From contig CAXKWD010000011.1 of the NCBI GenBank assembly GCA_964059195.1, forward strand, positions 35,778,766-35,842,765: a DNA stretch of 64,000 bases. The letters are read 5' to 3'. Made by a program: the position numbers and the translations under genes. The notes below the pieces were generated by a model. It was not told the origin of the DNA. It searched no databases and saw nothing but the letters and a program-made list of their open reading frames with translations. Positions 1-10,335 of this stretch are shown here, in pieces (the first letter of the stretch is position 1; each line of letters begins with the position of its first letter). The stretch comes from Ectobius pallidus (Eukaryota; Arthropoda; Insecta; Blattodea; Ectobiidae).

Positions 1-554
1 AAACTTTATGGCCGGACAATCCAAGTGTAGGCTTGCGCACAGGTTAGATATGAACAATAAGTAGAAATAGTCCCAATTCACCTATTATTTTCAAGCGGAT
101 TATAAATTTTAATTTCAAAGCAAAATGATGACGATGTTGATACTGACTTTGAACACTGCGATGACGACTGGGGCTATTCCTCACACCCTCCCTGCCCCCC
201 CCCCCAAAAAAAAAGAAGAAAGCTTGAGTTGTTTGCTGGGCGCCTGGTTAGTGGCGGTATTTCGTAATCATCCCTACCTCCACGCCTTTCAACCATCATC
301 CCCATACTTCTCTAAACTTCGAGAATAATCACCCCAAATTAGGTTGCTGATTGGTGCCGGTGAATGGTCGCCATATGGACGCACAGCTGTGCGGAAACAT
401 GTGCAACATCTCTCTCTTGAAAGAATTGCACAAGAGGCCCCAAAGTGGCACTTCCGTACATGTCACTTCCATGTCACTTCTTGCAATTTCGACTTCGTAC
501 AAGATTGAAAGCAATTCTGCTGCTCTTTACTCTACACTAATATTTCGCTGAGGT
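1..554. other. Unassigned stretch
   Basis: I see only short chance reading frames and a C-run followed by an A-run at about 196-215. No recognisable element. Confidence 0.4.
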
Positions 555-620
555 CAGTGGCGCCAACTTACATGGGCCCGTGGGGCTCAAGCCCCCACAA
601 TAATTTTTCGTGTATAATTA
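555..620. mobile_element. Possible hAT-type element terminus
   Basis: Begins CAGTGGCGCC and continues into a small stem (cccgtggggctcaagccccca) and an AT-rich stretch. CAGTGGCG is a common hAT-like end and resembles the proven element end at 53848. No matching inverted end or 8-bp TSD was found nearby, so this is at best an isolated end. Confidence 0.25.
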
Positions 621-1041
621 TCATAATTATTTTTTGTTATTGCTAAAAATCCTGTTTCATCGTTGAATCGCTGTAAAGGGAAAATGGGCCTATTGTTGAC
701 AAGGGCCTATAGAACGATCTCCTCTTGTTCCAGTTCACTCGCAATGGTTACTCTTTTAGTGCAATTTCCACAGCCACCACCGAAAGATTTTTTAACGGTT
801 TCAAAAGACTAAAAACATTTTTGCGTTCAGAAAAAGCTTAACCACATTAATGTTCTAAATATCTATCAGGAGAGCTCAGCAAAGTTAGTTTTAGAAACGA
901 TTACAACTTTCATTCGACTGCGTATGGAAACAAAAGAAGGGCAAAACGCTTCCCATTTGCAAGATATAAGTAGTTGGTTAGTTAGTTATTCACACACATA
1001 GTTCAGGGATTTACAGTTATTTTACAAAGATTACAGAATTG

Positions 1042-1383
1042 TTACAGCTAACATTTTTATAAAGTATATAGAGTAGAACAAAAATAATGGATTATGAACT
1101 GACTCGAAAATATTAATATTACACAAACAGATTACAGCTAACATTTTTAGACAGTGTAGCAAACATGCCTAATTTCGCAGTATATTTTTATTTTATTTAT
1201 TGCAAAATTGGGAACATACATTTTTTTTATTTTTCCATTACTGCTCCTGATTTTGCAGTAAATAAAATAAAAAGATACTGCGAAATTAGGGGTACTGCGA
1301 AATTAGGCATGTTTGATATATAGAGTAGTACAAAAAATAATGGATTATGTACTGACTCGAAAATATTAATATTACACAAACAG
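1042..1383. repeat. Direct duplication of about 90 bp, second copy interrupted
   Basis: Copy 1 is 1042-1130. Copy 2 is 1132-1158 plus 1315-1383. Both contain the acagctaacattttta start and the tail ggattatg, actgactcgaaaatattaa, tacacaaacag. The extra 156 bases in copy 2 are the palindromic insert at 1159-1314. Confidence 0.75.
1159..1314. mobile_element. Small palindromic MITE
   Basis: Left arm 1161-1208 starts aaacatgcctaatttcgcag. The right arm 1250-1314 is its inverse, with the outer tactgcgaaattagg block doubled. The loop is about 40 bases. The undisturbed duplicate at 1042-1130 shows this block is an insertion. No transposase or clear TSD, so the superfamily is unknown. Confidence 0.65.
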
Positions 1384-1710
1384 AGAAAAAAGAAAAACTA
1401 TCTACAATACAGTAGTCATACACACATATATATATATAACTCTGAAAGAAACTGGAACAACAATAATGAGATAACTTCTGTTATGCATTAAGAAGTCGTG
1501 GGATTTCTCTAGGTCACAGAAACTATTAGTAATATTTCTTTTAGGGAATTTTTAAACAAGGTTTGAGATGCTATGTCAAGAGGGAAAGAGTTGAAGACTT
1601 TTGGGGGAAGGTAATATGGAGATGACTCAAATAATTGCGTCTTGTGATTAAGAAAAACCACTGAAAGATATTTAACGGAGAAGGCAGGAATTGTGATATA
1701 AGACAAGAGT

Positions 1711-4700
1711 GTGGACTACAAGACAATGGGTAACTGGTTAAATACAGGAAATTAAAGCGGTACTAACATGTAGAAAGAATGAACTAAGAAAGGTAAGATA
1801 AATCTGCAAGGGACAATAAATCTGAGAGAAGAAGGAGCTAGGGTCGTCCACGAAAAGTACAGTGGTTAAGGAGAACAGGTATTGGTATAAGGAAAGAAGA
1901 AGAAAATTATACTTGTGACGGATTTTTTTAGGAAATCTCCAGTCAGGAAAAACTCATAATTTGCAACGCGACGTGCTACATGATGATGTTTTTATTTTAT
2001 TTTGTCTTGTTTTGTTTTACTTTATTTTATTTTATTTTATTTGATATTGAACTGAAGTAAACAGATCTTGATTCCCGCTCTGTACACAAATGAACGAGCG
2101 TTTGGATCCACATAACTTTTTTTTAAATTTTCTTTCCTAAGTACTATGCTTAGAAATTACGTTTTCTTGTTGTTTTAATGCGGATGAGGTAGATAACAAT
2201 TAAGTTAAAAATATATTATTCTGTGTTGTAGCTCTAATCCATGTATCTGTTGCTTTAATTTTTGACTTGGGCATATTAACTACATCCCAGCTTATCTGAG
2301 TTATACAGATAAAATAAATCCATTCAAATTTGGTGCTGATAATTCATTGGCATTATGGAACATTTATATGAGTGCGCTACTAAGGCCCATGACCCGATGC
2401 TAGTGGAAATATTCCACCCTCGAGCTCTCGCGACCTTAGATATATTCCCTGGTCGTTGCATAACTTCAGGTCAACAAGGATCAACAGATTTGATATTGCA
2501 ACATGATTTGAGATTAGGTAATTCTTTATCTGAAAATAGTCCTATCATAACTAAACTGATTTATCGTATACAGGATTACATTTTGAGAAATCATTGTCCT
2601 TTGTCCTTGACCAGAGCTTGAACCTGTATACTGGATTGCCTTTCGTTCTTTGTTGACAATTCATATGTCCTTGTTTTCTGTTGTATATGTCGTGTATGTC
2701 TCGATAATACTGTTATGCGAACGGAGTAATTTCTCAGACAGTTTTATAATATTTTCGAGAAGTGTTAGCTGTCAGTAATTAGGGATTTGGAATTTAATTC
2801 CCTGTCATCCCAACGCTAATTCTATAATTTTACTTTTGACAGGCATACAGCTCCTCGCAATCGTCAGCGCAGATTAGCAGTCTTATAATTATTATTTACT
2901 CACATAGGCCTTTAACAGATGATTCGTTGATTATCACTTAATTCCTACACATGCCGTGTCTAAATTATTTACCACCTTCTAGCAAGTCTCCTGCAGAAGT
3001 TCGGCTGGGAGGAATTTAAATTTACCGTAAAGCCCGGACTTCGCTCCCAGTGATTTCCATCTTTTCCTACACCTCACAAAATTACAAAGAATGACAGAGA
3101 ATGGCAAAGAGGCGAAGGTAGTTGTCACACGGTGGTTCAAATCCCAGGCTGCATACTCCTACGACACAGGTATTCAAAAGTTGGTGTCACGGTAAGGCAA
3201 ATGTTTCAATTCCGGTGGCGAATATGTTGAAAAATAGCTGAACACTGGCTGTGTCTTTTGCAATAAATATTTCCTTTAAATTGTGTTTTGTTTCTGTGTA
3301 CAGCCCCAGGGTACTTTATCGACTCGCCACGTAGTTACAGGGTTAACTTTTTACTTACTGGTGTGTTACGTTTTAAGTATAAATCAGAAATTTCTAGGTA
3401 TTTTAGTAAGTGAATTCTCACCCGTAGAAATATAAAATATTTAAAATATTTCTTACTAATTTATCGTGTCTCCTAAATGAAGTATTTTTTTGCGTATACT
3501 CGTAGATTAAACAAACCTTTACAAACGAAATTGAATTTTTAAATATCCCCGTACAGAAGTGAAGGGTTTGCGTGTATCGCGTGTTTCTGTTCAATTACAC
3601 CGTGTACTTCACAAATAGCTCTTACACTCGAAGTGACGTGCAAGTTGCATACAACGCACGGCGTGTGAACAGTATAATATACTTCATATGAAAGTAGACT
3701 GGAATTTTCATATTCGATTTAATTAAGAATGGAAAAACAAGGAAGTTTTAAAATCTAGCAAATTAAATAGCTGTGGGTAGGGTTCGGAAGTTTATGAGAT
3801 ATCATTTCTTTATCTTTACTTTCATTTCAGTCATAGCATTGATTTAAACAATAACTGAATGTTTCAGATTACTTTTAGATATATTTTACGTCATATATGC
3901 TTATATTCAGGTCATTTTTATAGTTTTGGTCATATTGTGCATATATTCGGAACTGAAGGACATATTCCAGTTAAATTTGAGGACACGATTTTGCATTCAG
4001 AAGCATTAAACGGTTTATATTTTCAAGAAAAAATATATCTATTCCGAAATTTTAACAATGTGCAACGTCAGTGACATTTTAAGCTATGCTAAAGCTGTTT
4101 TGAATGAAGACGACCCACGATCAGAGTGCATCGAATTGACTCTGTTCAAATATGCCCCCATAATGTTTCGTGGCCTTGAAAGGAGAATCTCACTATTTTT
4201 TTATTGACAACCGGAAAAAATTCCTCTTTGAGTATTTGAACATGCACCTGGTGATATAATATTGAAATGTTGCGGCGTTTCAAGATAAAATAAAAATTTA
4301 GGCTACTTAGATAAAGTAGCATTATTTATTATTCGAACATTTTAGACATTTTGTGTGGTTCATTATATATGTAAGTGTTTGTTAAGTCATATTTTGTCTT
4401 TTTGGGGTCATATTTCGCTATACTTAAGGTCATATTGACTTTTATATTTCTAACCCTTTAAGGTCATAAACGCCCTATGAATAATCAGTAAATGTATGAA
4501 AGTACAAAACTATTATTTTAGGGATAACTTTTCTACTAGAAAATATGATGCCGCATATTGGCAAAAGAGAAGAAAACGTTATCAATGTAGCCTAAACAAA
4601 AATCTTAAATCTGTAAACATACCTTTCTCACCCATGTGGCGGTATGCTATGAGGTATTTTGTAACACTAGATGGCCGTATCAGTTATGAAAAACATATGT

Positions 4701-5805
4701 CGGTTAATAAGAAACATATTTTAAACAGTGACAAACTTCCAGCAACAGAGCTGCAATATTGAACAATTATTTAGTTACCGTATCCATGTGGAAACGACAT
4801 AGTTGCATTTTTTAGGGAGAATCTACTGTACGTATTGACCTGCTATCGTACATGCAAGACTCATAATTTGCATACACAGATTGAATGTGATCCAGAATAC
4901 TTATAGATAACTCAATGTTGCCTAGATTTACATATCCTTAGGCAAGAAGATAACTCTAATATGAAGCTGACGGAACAAGACAAAGACGTCGAGTTCAACG
5001 AAAATAAAGTTTATGGCATTTTTTTCTAATTTTGTACTGTGCATTCAATTCCAATGCGTAGAGAATGATTTCGTTCACCAAATTTAAGTTCAGGAAAATC
5101 CGTCGGTCTAAACTTTGATGCTTCATTTGAAAACTCTAAAATCTAGAAACAGATATGGAAGTGGTTTAATACCAGTGTTGCCCAGGTAATATGTTCTTAA
5201 ATGAGTTTATTAGCTTTTTTATACACTTACTTAGGCTTGTATCAATGTGAGTTTGCAAAGTAATTACAAACAGAAATCAAACATAACTACTTTTATAAAT
5301 ATAACTACAGTAAAACTCCAACTATCCTGATCACTTTGGGGCTGTATTCAAGTGGTTTTTACAGCAGCGATAATTGGGAAACCCTCTTTTAGGGCCGGTT
5401 ATTTGCGAAATATACACTCCATAATTTTCATTATTTTATCACCGTAACAGCGGGGTAAATATTGTTTACGAAGTGTGGAGACTAGTCTGGTATTTGATAA
5501 GTAGTATATTTCTCGAGAAATCTTCGGAAACATAGACTGTTCAGTTCACTCAAAGAAATGTTAGCAATTCGCCACGATCTTGCACGGACCTTTATTAAAA
5601 GTTTCATTTTTCCCCTATTGTGATAATTTATATCAGGATTCACGAAGTATTCTGTAGTCCTGCAAGTTCGAAAGAAACCTGCGTGGAACGAAGCTGTGAT
5701 TGCTGCAGAAGACACGTCACTTATTTCTTCACCAAGACTGTACCCATTACGAAGACTTCATCGCAAATCCATGCCGCATCAACCTAGTTGATCTGATGGG
5801 TAGTA
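1711..5805. other. Unassigned intronic stretch with low-complexity patches
   Basis: Contains TTTTA-type low complexity at about 1990-2042. At 3880-4480 it has several scattered copies of the words 'ggtcatat' and 'tcatattt', like those in the MITE at 33813. At 3143-3165 there is a lone B-box-like word (ggttcaaatccc) without a convincing tRNA or SINE around it. No supported gene. Confidence 0.4.
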
Positions 5806-5940
5806 AGGTACTGTCTGGCTGCGAGCTGAAGGCCGAGCTAGCGTTCCCCCACTACCTTACCATGCGCTTGCATTTACTGTCTATGTCTTTCCCCCACTAT
5901 GCCACCAGCTCGGCCTTCAGCTCACAGTCAGACAGTACCT
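5806..5940. repeat. 34-bp near-perfect inverted repeat (hairpin)
   Basis: Arms 5806-5839 and 5907-5940 begin aggtactgtctg and contain gagctgaaggccgagct. They match at 32 of 34 positions. One difference becomes a G-U pair if the plus strand is transcribed. The 67-base loop carries a second short direct repeat (ttcccccacta at 5844 and 5889). It is markedly more GC-rich than its surroundings. Confidence 0.8.
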
Positions 5941-5976
5941 CGGATCCAATGTCTGCCTATTTGGGTTCCAGAAGTT

Positions 5977-6122
5977 TGAGACTCCCTGATTCTTAGACAT
6001 TCTGTACCTTACCTCCAAGATTGCTCCTGCTAGAGACTGAGTTAACACCAGGATCATAGTGCCATAGTGTCACCAAAAGGACTAGGCCCATTGAAAAATC
6101 CGAACTATCACATTGGTGATCT
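5977..6122 (-). mobile_element. Degenerate SINE fragment (same family as 7015 and 49256)
   Basis: Shares the order 'gattgctcctg', 'gagactgagt', 'catagtg', 'ccaaaaggactaggcc', 'attgaaaaatcc' with the fuller copies. It lies directly beside the 5806-5940 hairpin. Its former tRNA-like end (5' on the minus strand) is only faintly visible near 6110. Confidence 0.6.
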
Positions 6123-7014
6123 AATCCTAAATCTTTCCGTTATATAGATTAGAGCCGTTAACAAATATATACGGTATAATACAGGGGCATATATATGAAT
6201 AACACCGAAATATTTTACGTGTGTATAGAGGGGACATAGACAAGCAACTTTTATGAGAGATTTTTGCGCTATGGCGTAAAATTTGTACGCTATTGGGCAT
6301 TAAAGGCATTATAATTTGGTGCTCACAAATATATAATTAAGCGAAATAGGGTTAAAATTTTCATTAAATTGTCTTCATGCCTTCTTAGTGATCGATAAAA
6401 ACCTGATTCTTAGTCATTCATCAACAGTTATATCATAATTTAGAGTTTTCATTGTCTGGAAAATTTACAGACTAATCACATGACCAGCCGCCAATGGATT
6501 AGTTTTTTTTATTCATAACTACAGTGTTAACAACGAAGTTCCTTTGTTTTGAATTCTTTCAAATATCTCTATTCAATATCTTTATAGGAGTGTTATAAAT
6601 CTTGGCACACTTTAAAGCACAGCGAAATATGGAAAACTAGAATAGCACATTCATCGTGAAGACTACTGGAATTGAGAGTGATTCTGGATTCTTGTAAGCC
6701 CACGTAAATCCATTTTGTCTGAGCAGACTGGTCTCGTTTTATCTGAACAGCCAGACATTGTTCTCTTGAAGTGAAAGACTGTAGCCTTTGTACAAAGAAT
6801 GGTGTCGCGACAATAGCTAAGTACTGTACTACGACTGTATGAGACAGTTCTTAGGGGATTGCAGGTTGCTAGAATGAAAGAATAGTTATCGACTTATGTG
6901 GGAACTGGGAAGTCTGACGTCTTAATATGCAGGCTACTTTTTAATTTCAAATAACAAGTTAAGTATACGTTAAGTATAAGTATAAGGGTGAACGCATACA
7001 AGTACTGTAAACTT
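6123..7014. other. Unassigned stretch
   Basis: AT-rich sequence with only short chance reading frames. No element recognised. Confidence 0.4.
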
Positions 7015-7255
7015 GTAAAGTAAAGGTAAAGGTAAAGGTAAAGTGATCCCTATACAGGCCATGGAGGCCCAGAGGGTTCCAGGAGGTTGAGGCTCCTAGA
7101 TTTTGGACATTCGGCACTTGAAGGTGGTAAGGTTGTCAGCCTTACGCACCGGCCGCCTTTACCCCCAGGATTGCTCCTGGTACTCATTTCTGTTAGAGGC
7201 TGAGTCGACCCCAGGGCCATAGTGCCACCAGAAGGATTAGGCCAATAAGTAAGGG
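7015..7255 (-). mobile_element. SINE, head-truncated copy
   Basis: About 80% similar by eye to 49256-49480: 'gtgatccctayacrggcc', 'ggaggttgaggctcc', 'ggtaaggttgtcagccttac', 'gaggctgagtcgaccc', 'agaaggattaggccaa'. The SINE reads on the minus strand, so the ggtaaa repeats at 7020-7040 are its 3' tail. The copy stops at 7255 before the tRNA-like head, as in 5' truncation. Confidence 0.8.
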
Positions 7256-8073
7256 GAGGAAATAAATGTTTTAACAGAATCGAGGAAAATTAACAGGCTT
7301 TATATATATATATATATATTTCCGAGATTCTATTTTACATTTCACACAAATGTATTGCATACAACTCTTTTCTATGAAAATACATGATAAGACAATTAAA
7401 TACAGTACAAACAACTGTTCGAGATGATTGACTAGTTTCAAATGGTATCAACCTTCAAAATATTAATAGCTAATTAAATCCTGGTGGCGATCGATAAATC
7501 GATTATTTTGCGCACGCACAGCTACTCTAGTCGTACTTAGTTGCCATGAATTAAAACGTAAGCGAGTGTTAAGAATTAAAATGGAAGTGAAGTTAGGTAA
7601 GACCGAAATGGTAAATTTTGACTAGGAAGTGTTAAATAAATATCACAGACGCACACGTGTTTTTATATGTACTTTTTTTTTTTTTTTTTTTTTTTAATAT
7701 TTGAATACTCTCTTAACGGTATCAAATAATTTATAAATAATTTCTGACTTCAAAATTACGAAATATTATGTTTCGTCCAGAATATTCTCTAAATAAATAT
7801 AGTTTCATCTACATTATTTTCTACAACCAAAAATTTGATTCCTTATTCATTTTTACTGTTTTGATTAAAAGCGGCCTAAGGGACTCAATTAAGAAATTTA
7901 AAAACGCATATTATACTCGTATTAATCATATAAATACTCTAAAATTTTAAAATTTGAATAACAATATACTGGCGTGTTTTCTTACAGAAAAATTATAATG
8001 TTCAAATCTCTGAAGGCCTTTTTTTACTATTAAGCTTAATTTTTTAACTGATGCCCTTTTCCATCCAATTGCC
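7256..8073. other. Unassigned stretch with microsatellites
   Basis: Contains (TA)9 at 7302-7319 and a run of about 22 T at 7674-7695. Otherwise AT-rich with no recognisable element. Confidence 0.45.
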
Positions 8074-8395
8074 TTCATTGTATTATTTTTATTTTTATTT
8101 TTTAAATTTCAGACTTCTAAACGAAAAAAAATCTGTGTGGGAGGGAATGATTAATTTAGCTGTAATTGCAAATACTGATGAGTATTAAACAGCTATAAGA
8201 GAAATTTAGAAAAATCTTCAAAGAGCCATAATATAATTTTTCGAATCTAATTATTGTGTTACGAGATATATTTTCATTTGCGACTTTTTTGCGCAATATA
8301 ATTTTAATGCCATTTATTGCCCTGTCTTTTCCTTTTTTCGGGGCATTTTTTAAGAGCCTAAAATACTACTTTTTACTGTCTCAATTTCCTAAAGA
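8074..8395 (+). repeat. Dispersed repeat family C, copy 1
   Basis: Matches the reverse complement of 43225-43490. Shared blocks include 'ttccagacttctaaa' type, 'ggttaatttagctgt', 'aatactga' and 'tttattgccc', then 'tttttc', 'ggcgcttaaaatac' type. Class unknown; no terminal repeats or coding capacity are seen. Confidence 0.65.
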
Positions 8396-8875
8396 GACCT
8401 ACGCTTTAAGACATACCGTGGGAAACGTTCTTAGTTACATAAAGAAGCATTCAAATGTACTTTATTTCACTGTGGTGGGGATGTAAACAAGTTCTCATGC
8501 CATTACATTGGTCGATGATTCATGTAAATAATTACTAGTGGCTGCACCATTCAGTGACAGCACTATTCTATTTATATCGTCCGCAGTTTTGACTTCGCCG
8601 CAAATGTATGTTACGTCCATAGGAATGGAAAAATACAACGCATATGCCATTCAGAATCGTCGTGGAATAGTGGGCCTTCACAGCTCTGGCGATAGAGCAA
8701 TTTCCTCTTATGTAAGCAAGCCTAATGAAGTTAAAGGTCAGACAAATGTATTATTGTTTCTAAACTAAAACACGAAACAGCATGAAAAATGCACTTCCTT
8801 TCAAGGATATCTAACATCCCCTACTGGATCCTAGTATTAGTAATATCGATCGGTTATTGTTGTTATTAATAATGT
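8396..8875. other. Unassigned stretch
   Basis: A 76-codon open frame at 8538-8768 has no recognisable domain and no splice or promoter context, so I do not call it a gene. Nothing else seen. Confidence 0.4.
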
Positions 8876-9149
8876 TATTACTTACTTAATGGCAATAGAC
8901 AATTCCTAAGTAAGCTATTTATCTATTTTATAAAACCCGAAGGTTAATTGCCGTTCTTACCTGAGCCCGCCATTCAACCCTATTCTGTGCTAACTTCATC
9001 CAACCATCCCTCGCAAATCCGACTTCCCTTAAATCTATCCTAATAATGTCCTCCCACCTGCGTCTAGTTCGTCCAAGTGGTCTTTTCCCTTCGGGTCTCT
9101 CCGTCAATATTTATGAGGTATTTCCTTCCCCATGCGGGCAACTTATTTT
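8876..9149 (-). mobile_element. RTE-like LINE 3' end, copy 1
   Basis: 5'-truncated copy of a LINE whose last coding stretch elsewhere reads MKWAGHVARMGE and GRPKRRWEDN. On the minus strand the end reads 'ggaattgtctattgcc' then an AAGTAAGT-type tail at 8876-8890. Frame is disrupted. The same 3' end occurs at 35173-35814, 39776-39823, 41797-42235 and 63597-63694. Confidence 0.85.
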
Positions 9150-9640
9150 ACTATTCCATTTTATTTATGTTTATTTTAAGCCCCATCTTTTCCTGTATTT
9201 TAAAAATATGTACTGACGTTGTCTAATGCAACAATTGCCTAATGACAATAAAATGATTGTTATTATTAAAGTCACGGCAGTTTAAACTTTTTTATTAACA
9301 CATTATTGAATAACTTTTTTACTCGTCCAAAGCACGATAACAAGATTCCGAATCCACCTACGCCTAAAAGGGGTTTCTTGTTTGTGCATTACGCACTTAC
9401 GCAACTTCCTGAAGCTTTAAATTGAATTTCAGTTTGAATGATTTTTTACTACGACAAGTAGGCCTACAGTATTTCGAATCCACGAAAGTTTACTCTTCAC
9501 TCTCAGTAATGAGGTAATGCAAATGGAATTTCCTTGACATAATGCTTTCAAAACGAGCTTCGGACCGTGAAGATACGACCAAAATGGACCTTCTTTGCAA
9601 TAACATTATATATAGGCCTACGAGGAATGGGGTATAACTC
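9150..9640. other. Mostly unassigned; possible second LINE tail
   Basis: 9215-9268 (aatgacaataaaatgattg, then ttattattaaa) resembles the 3' end plus short-repeat tail of a LINE, but it is too short to prove. The remainder to 9640 shows nothing. Confidence 0.3.
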
Positions 9641-9649
9641 ATGACAATT

Positions 9650-10191
9650 ATATATAAAATATGGGACTATTTTTAAATTTTGAAATGACAGGGCAGGATA
9701 TGGAATATATGTATGATTCAGATTATAGGTACTAGACATAGGACAGAGTAAGTAGCAGACACCCATAAACATGCACACACGACGGCATTGTGCCGCACTA
9801 CTGTAATGCGGTAGTTAGAAGCAAAAAGCACGCATAGCCCAACCTGTAAAACCCTCGAAGTTCGGCACTAAAAGTTCTTATTCCCCAAGTTTCCAACTGT
9901 TCCCTGTGGCATTCTCTGGCATTCACGATTTAAGAAAAAGCTTTTCTGACGTAAGAACGGTGTTCACATCTTGTCACATCCATTCTGCACGGTGGAAGGA
10001 CTGAAAACTTAATCTTTCTGTACATATAAAATTCCATCAAATTACGTCTCTCTATGGACAGGGACTTATAATATCACTTGTTGCATTACCAAATATTTTG
10101 TAAGTTGTTTGCATTTCTTCCTTTTTTTCCTCCTGGTTGAGTGGAAGATAAGGCCTTACGGTCTTAACTCTGCCAGGCAAAATAAACACTC

Positions 10192-10240
<49 letters not shown>

Positions 10241-10335
10241 TCTATCCTATGTCTAGTACCCATAACCTACATCATACATCATACATACATTCTATACTTG
10301 GCCCTTTCATTTGTATATTTTTAAATTTAGAAATG
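9650..10335 (-). mobile_element. Mariner-derived non-autonomous element, copy 1
   Basis: Outer parts 9650-9780 and 10240-10330 are inverted copies of each other ('gtactagacataggayagagta', 'rtacaaatgaaagg'). Between them, on the minus strand (about 10000-9820), lies a broken reading of a mariner-type helix-turn-helix: MDVTRCEHRSYVRKAF, then NARECHREQLE. The stretch 10085-9800 matches 53560-53847 and continues into 54544-54570, so both copies belong to one family with the same internal deletion. The catalytic part of the transposase is absent. A LINE tail with (ATT)n is inserted at about 10130-10239. Confidence 0.7.
10130..10239 (+). mobile_element. LINE 3' tail with (ATT)16 microsatellite
   Basis: 10133-10190 reads 'ggttgagtggaagataaggc', 'cttacggtcttaactctgcc', 'aggcaaaataaa', followed by ATT repeats at 10192-10239. 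The hairpin-like 'aaggcc..ggcctt / ttaac..gcca' end is the same type as the 3' end of the LINE at 51487 (minus). Only the last 60 bases of the element inserted. Confidence 0.6.

Larger units (their letters stand above)
971..1710 (-). mobile_element. Degenerate non-LTR retrotransposon 3' region
   Basis: On the minus strand 1706-1509 reads a peptide ending KVFNSFPLDIAS and FKNSLKEILL. This resembles the C-terminal end of many LINE reverse-transcriptase proteins (x-x-N-x-LP-x-x-I, then FK-x-x-LK-x-x-LL). What follows to about 971 would be the 3' untranslated part, ending in a short GTTA-type repeat (972-990). The clade is not assignable. It contains an internal duplication and a MITE, listed separately. 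Confidence 0.45.
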
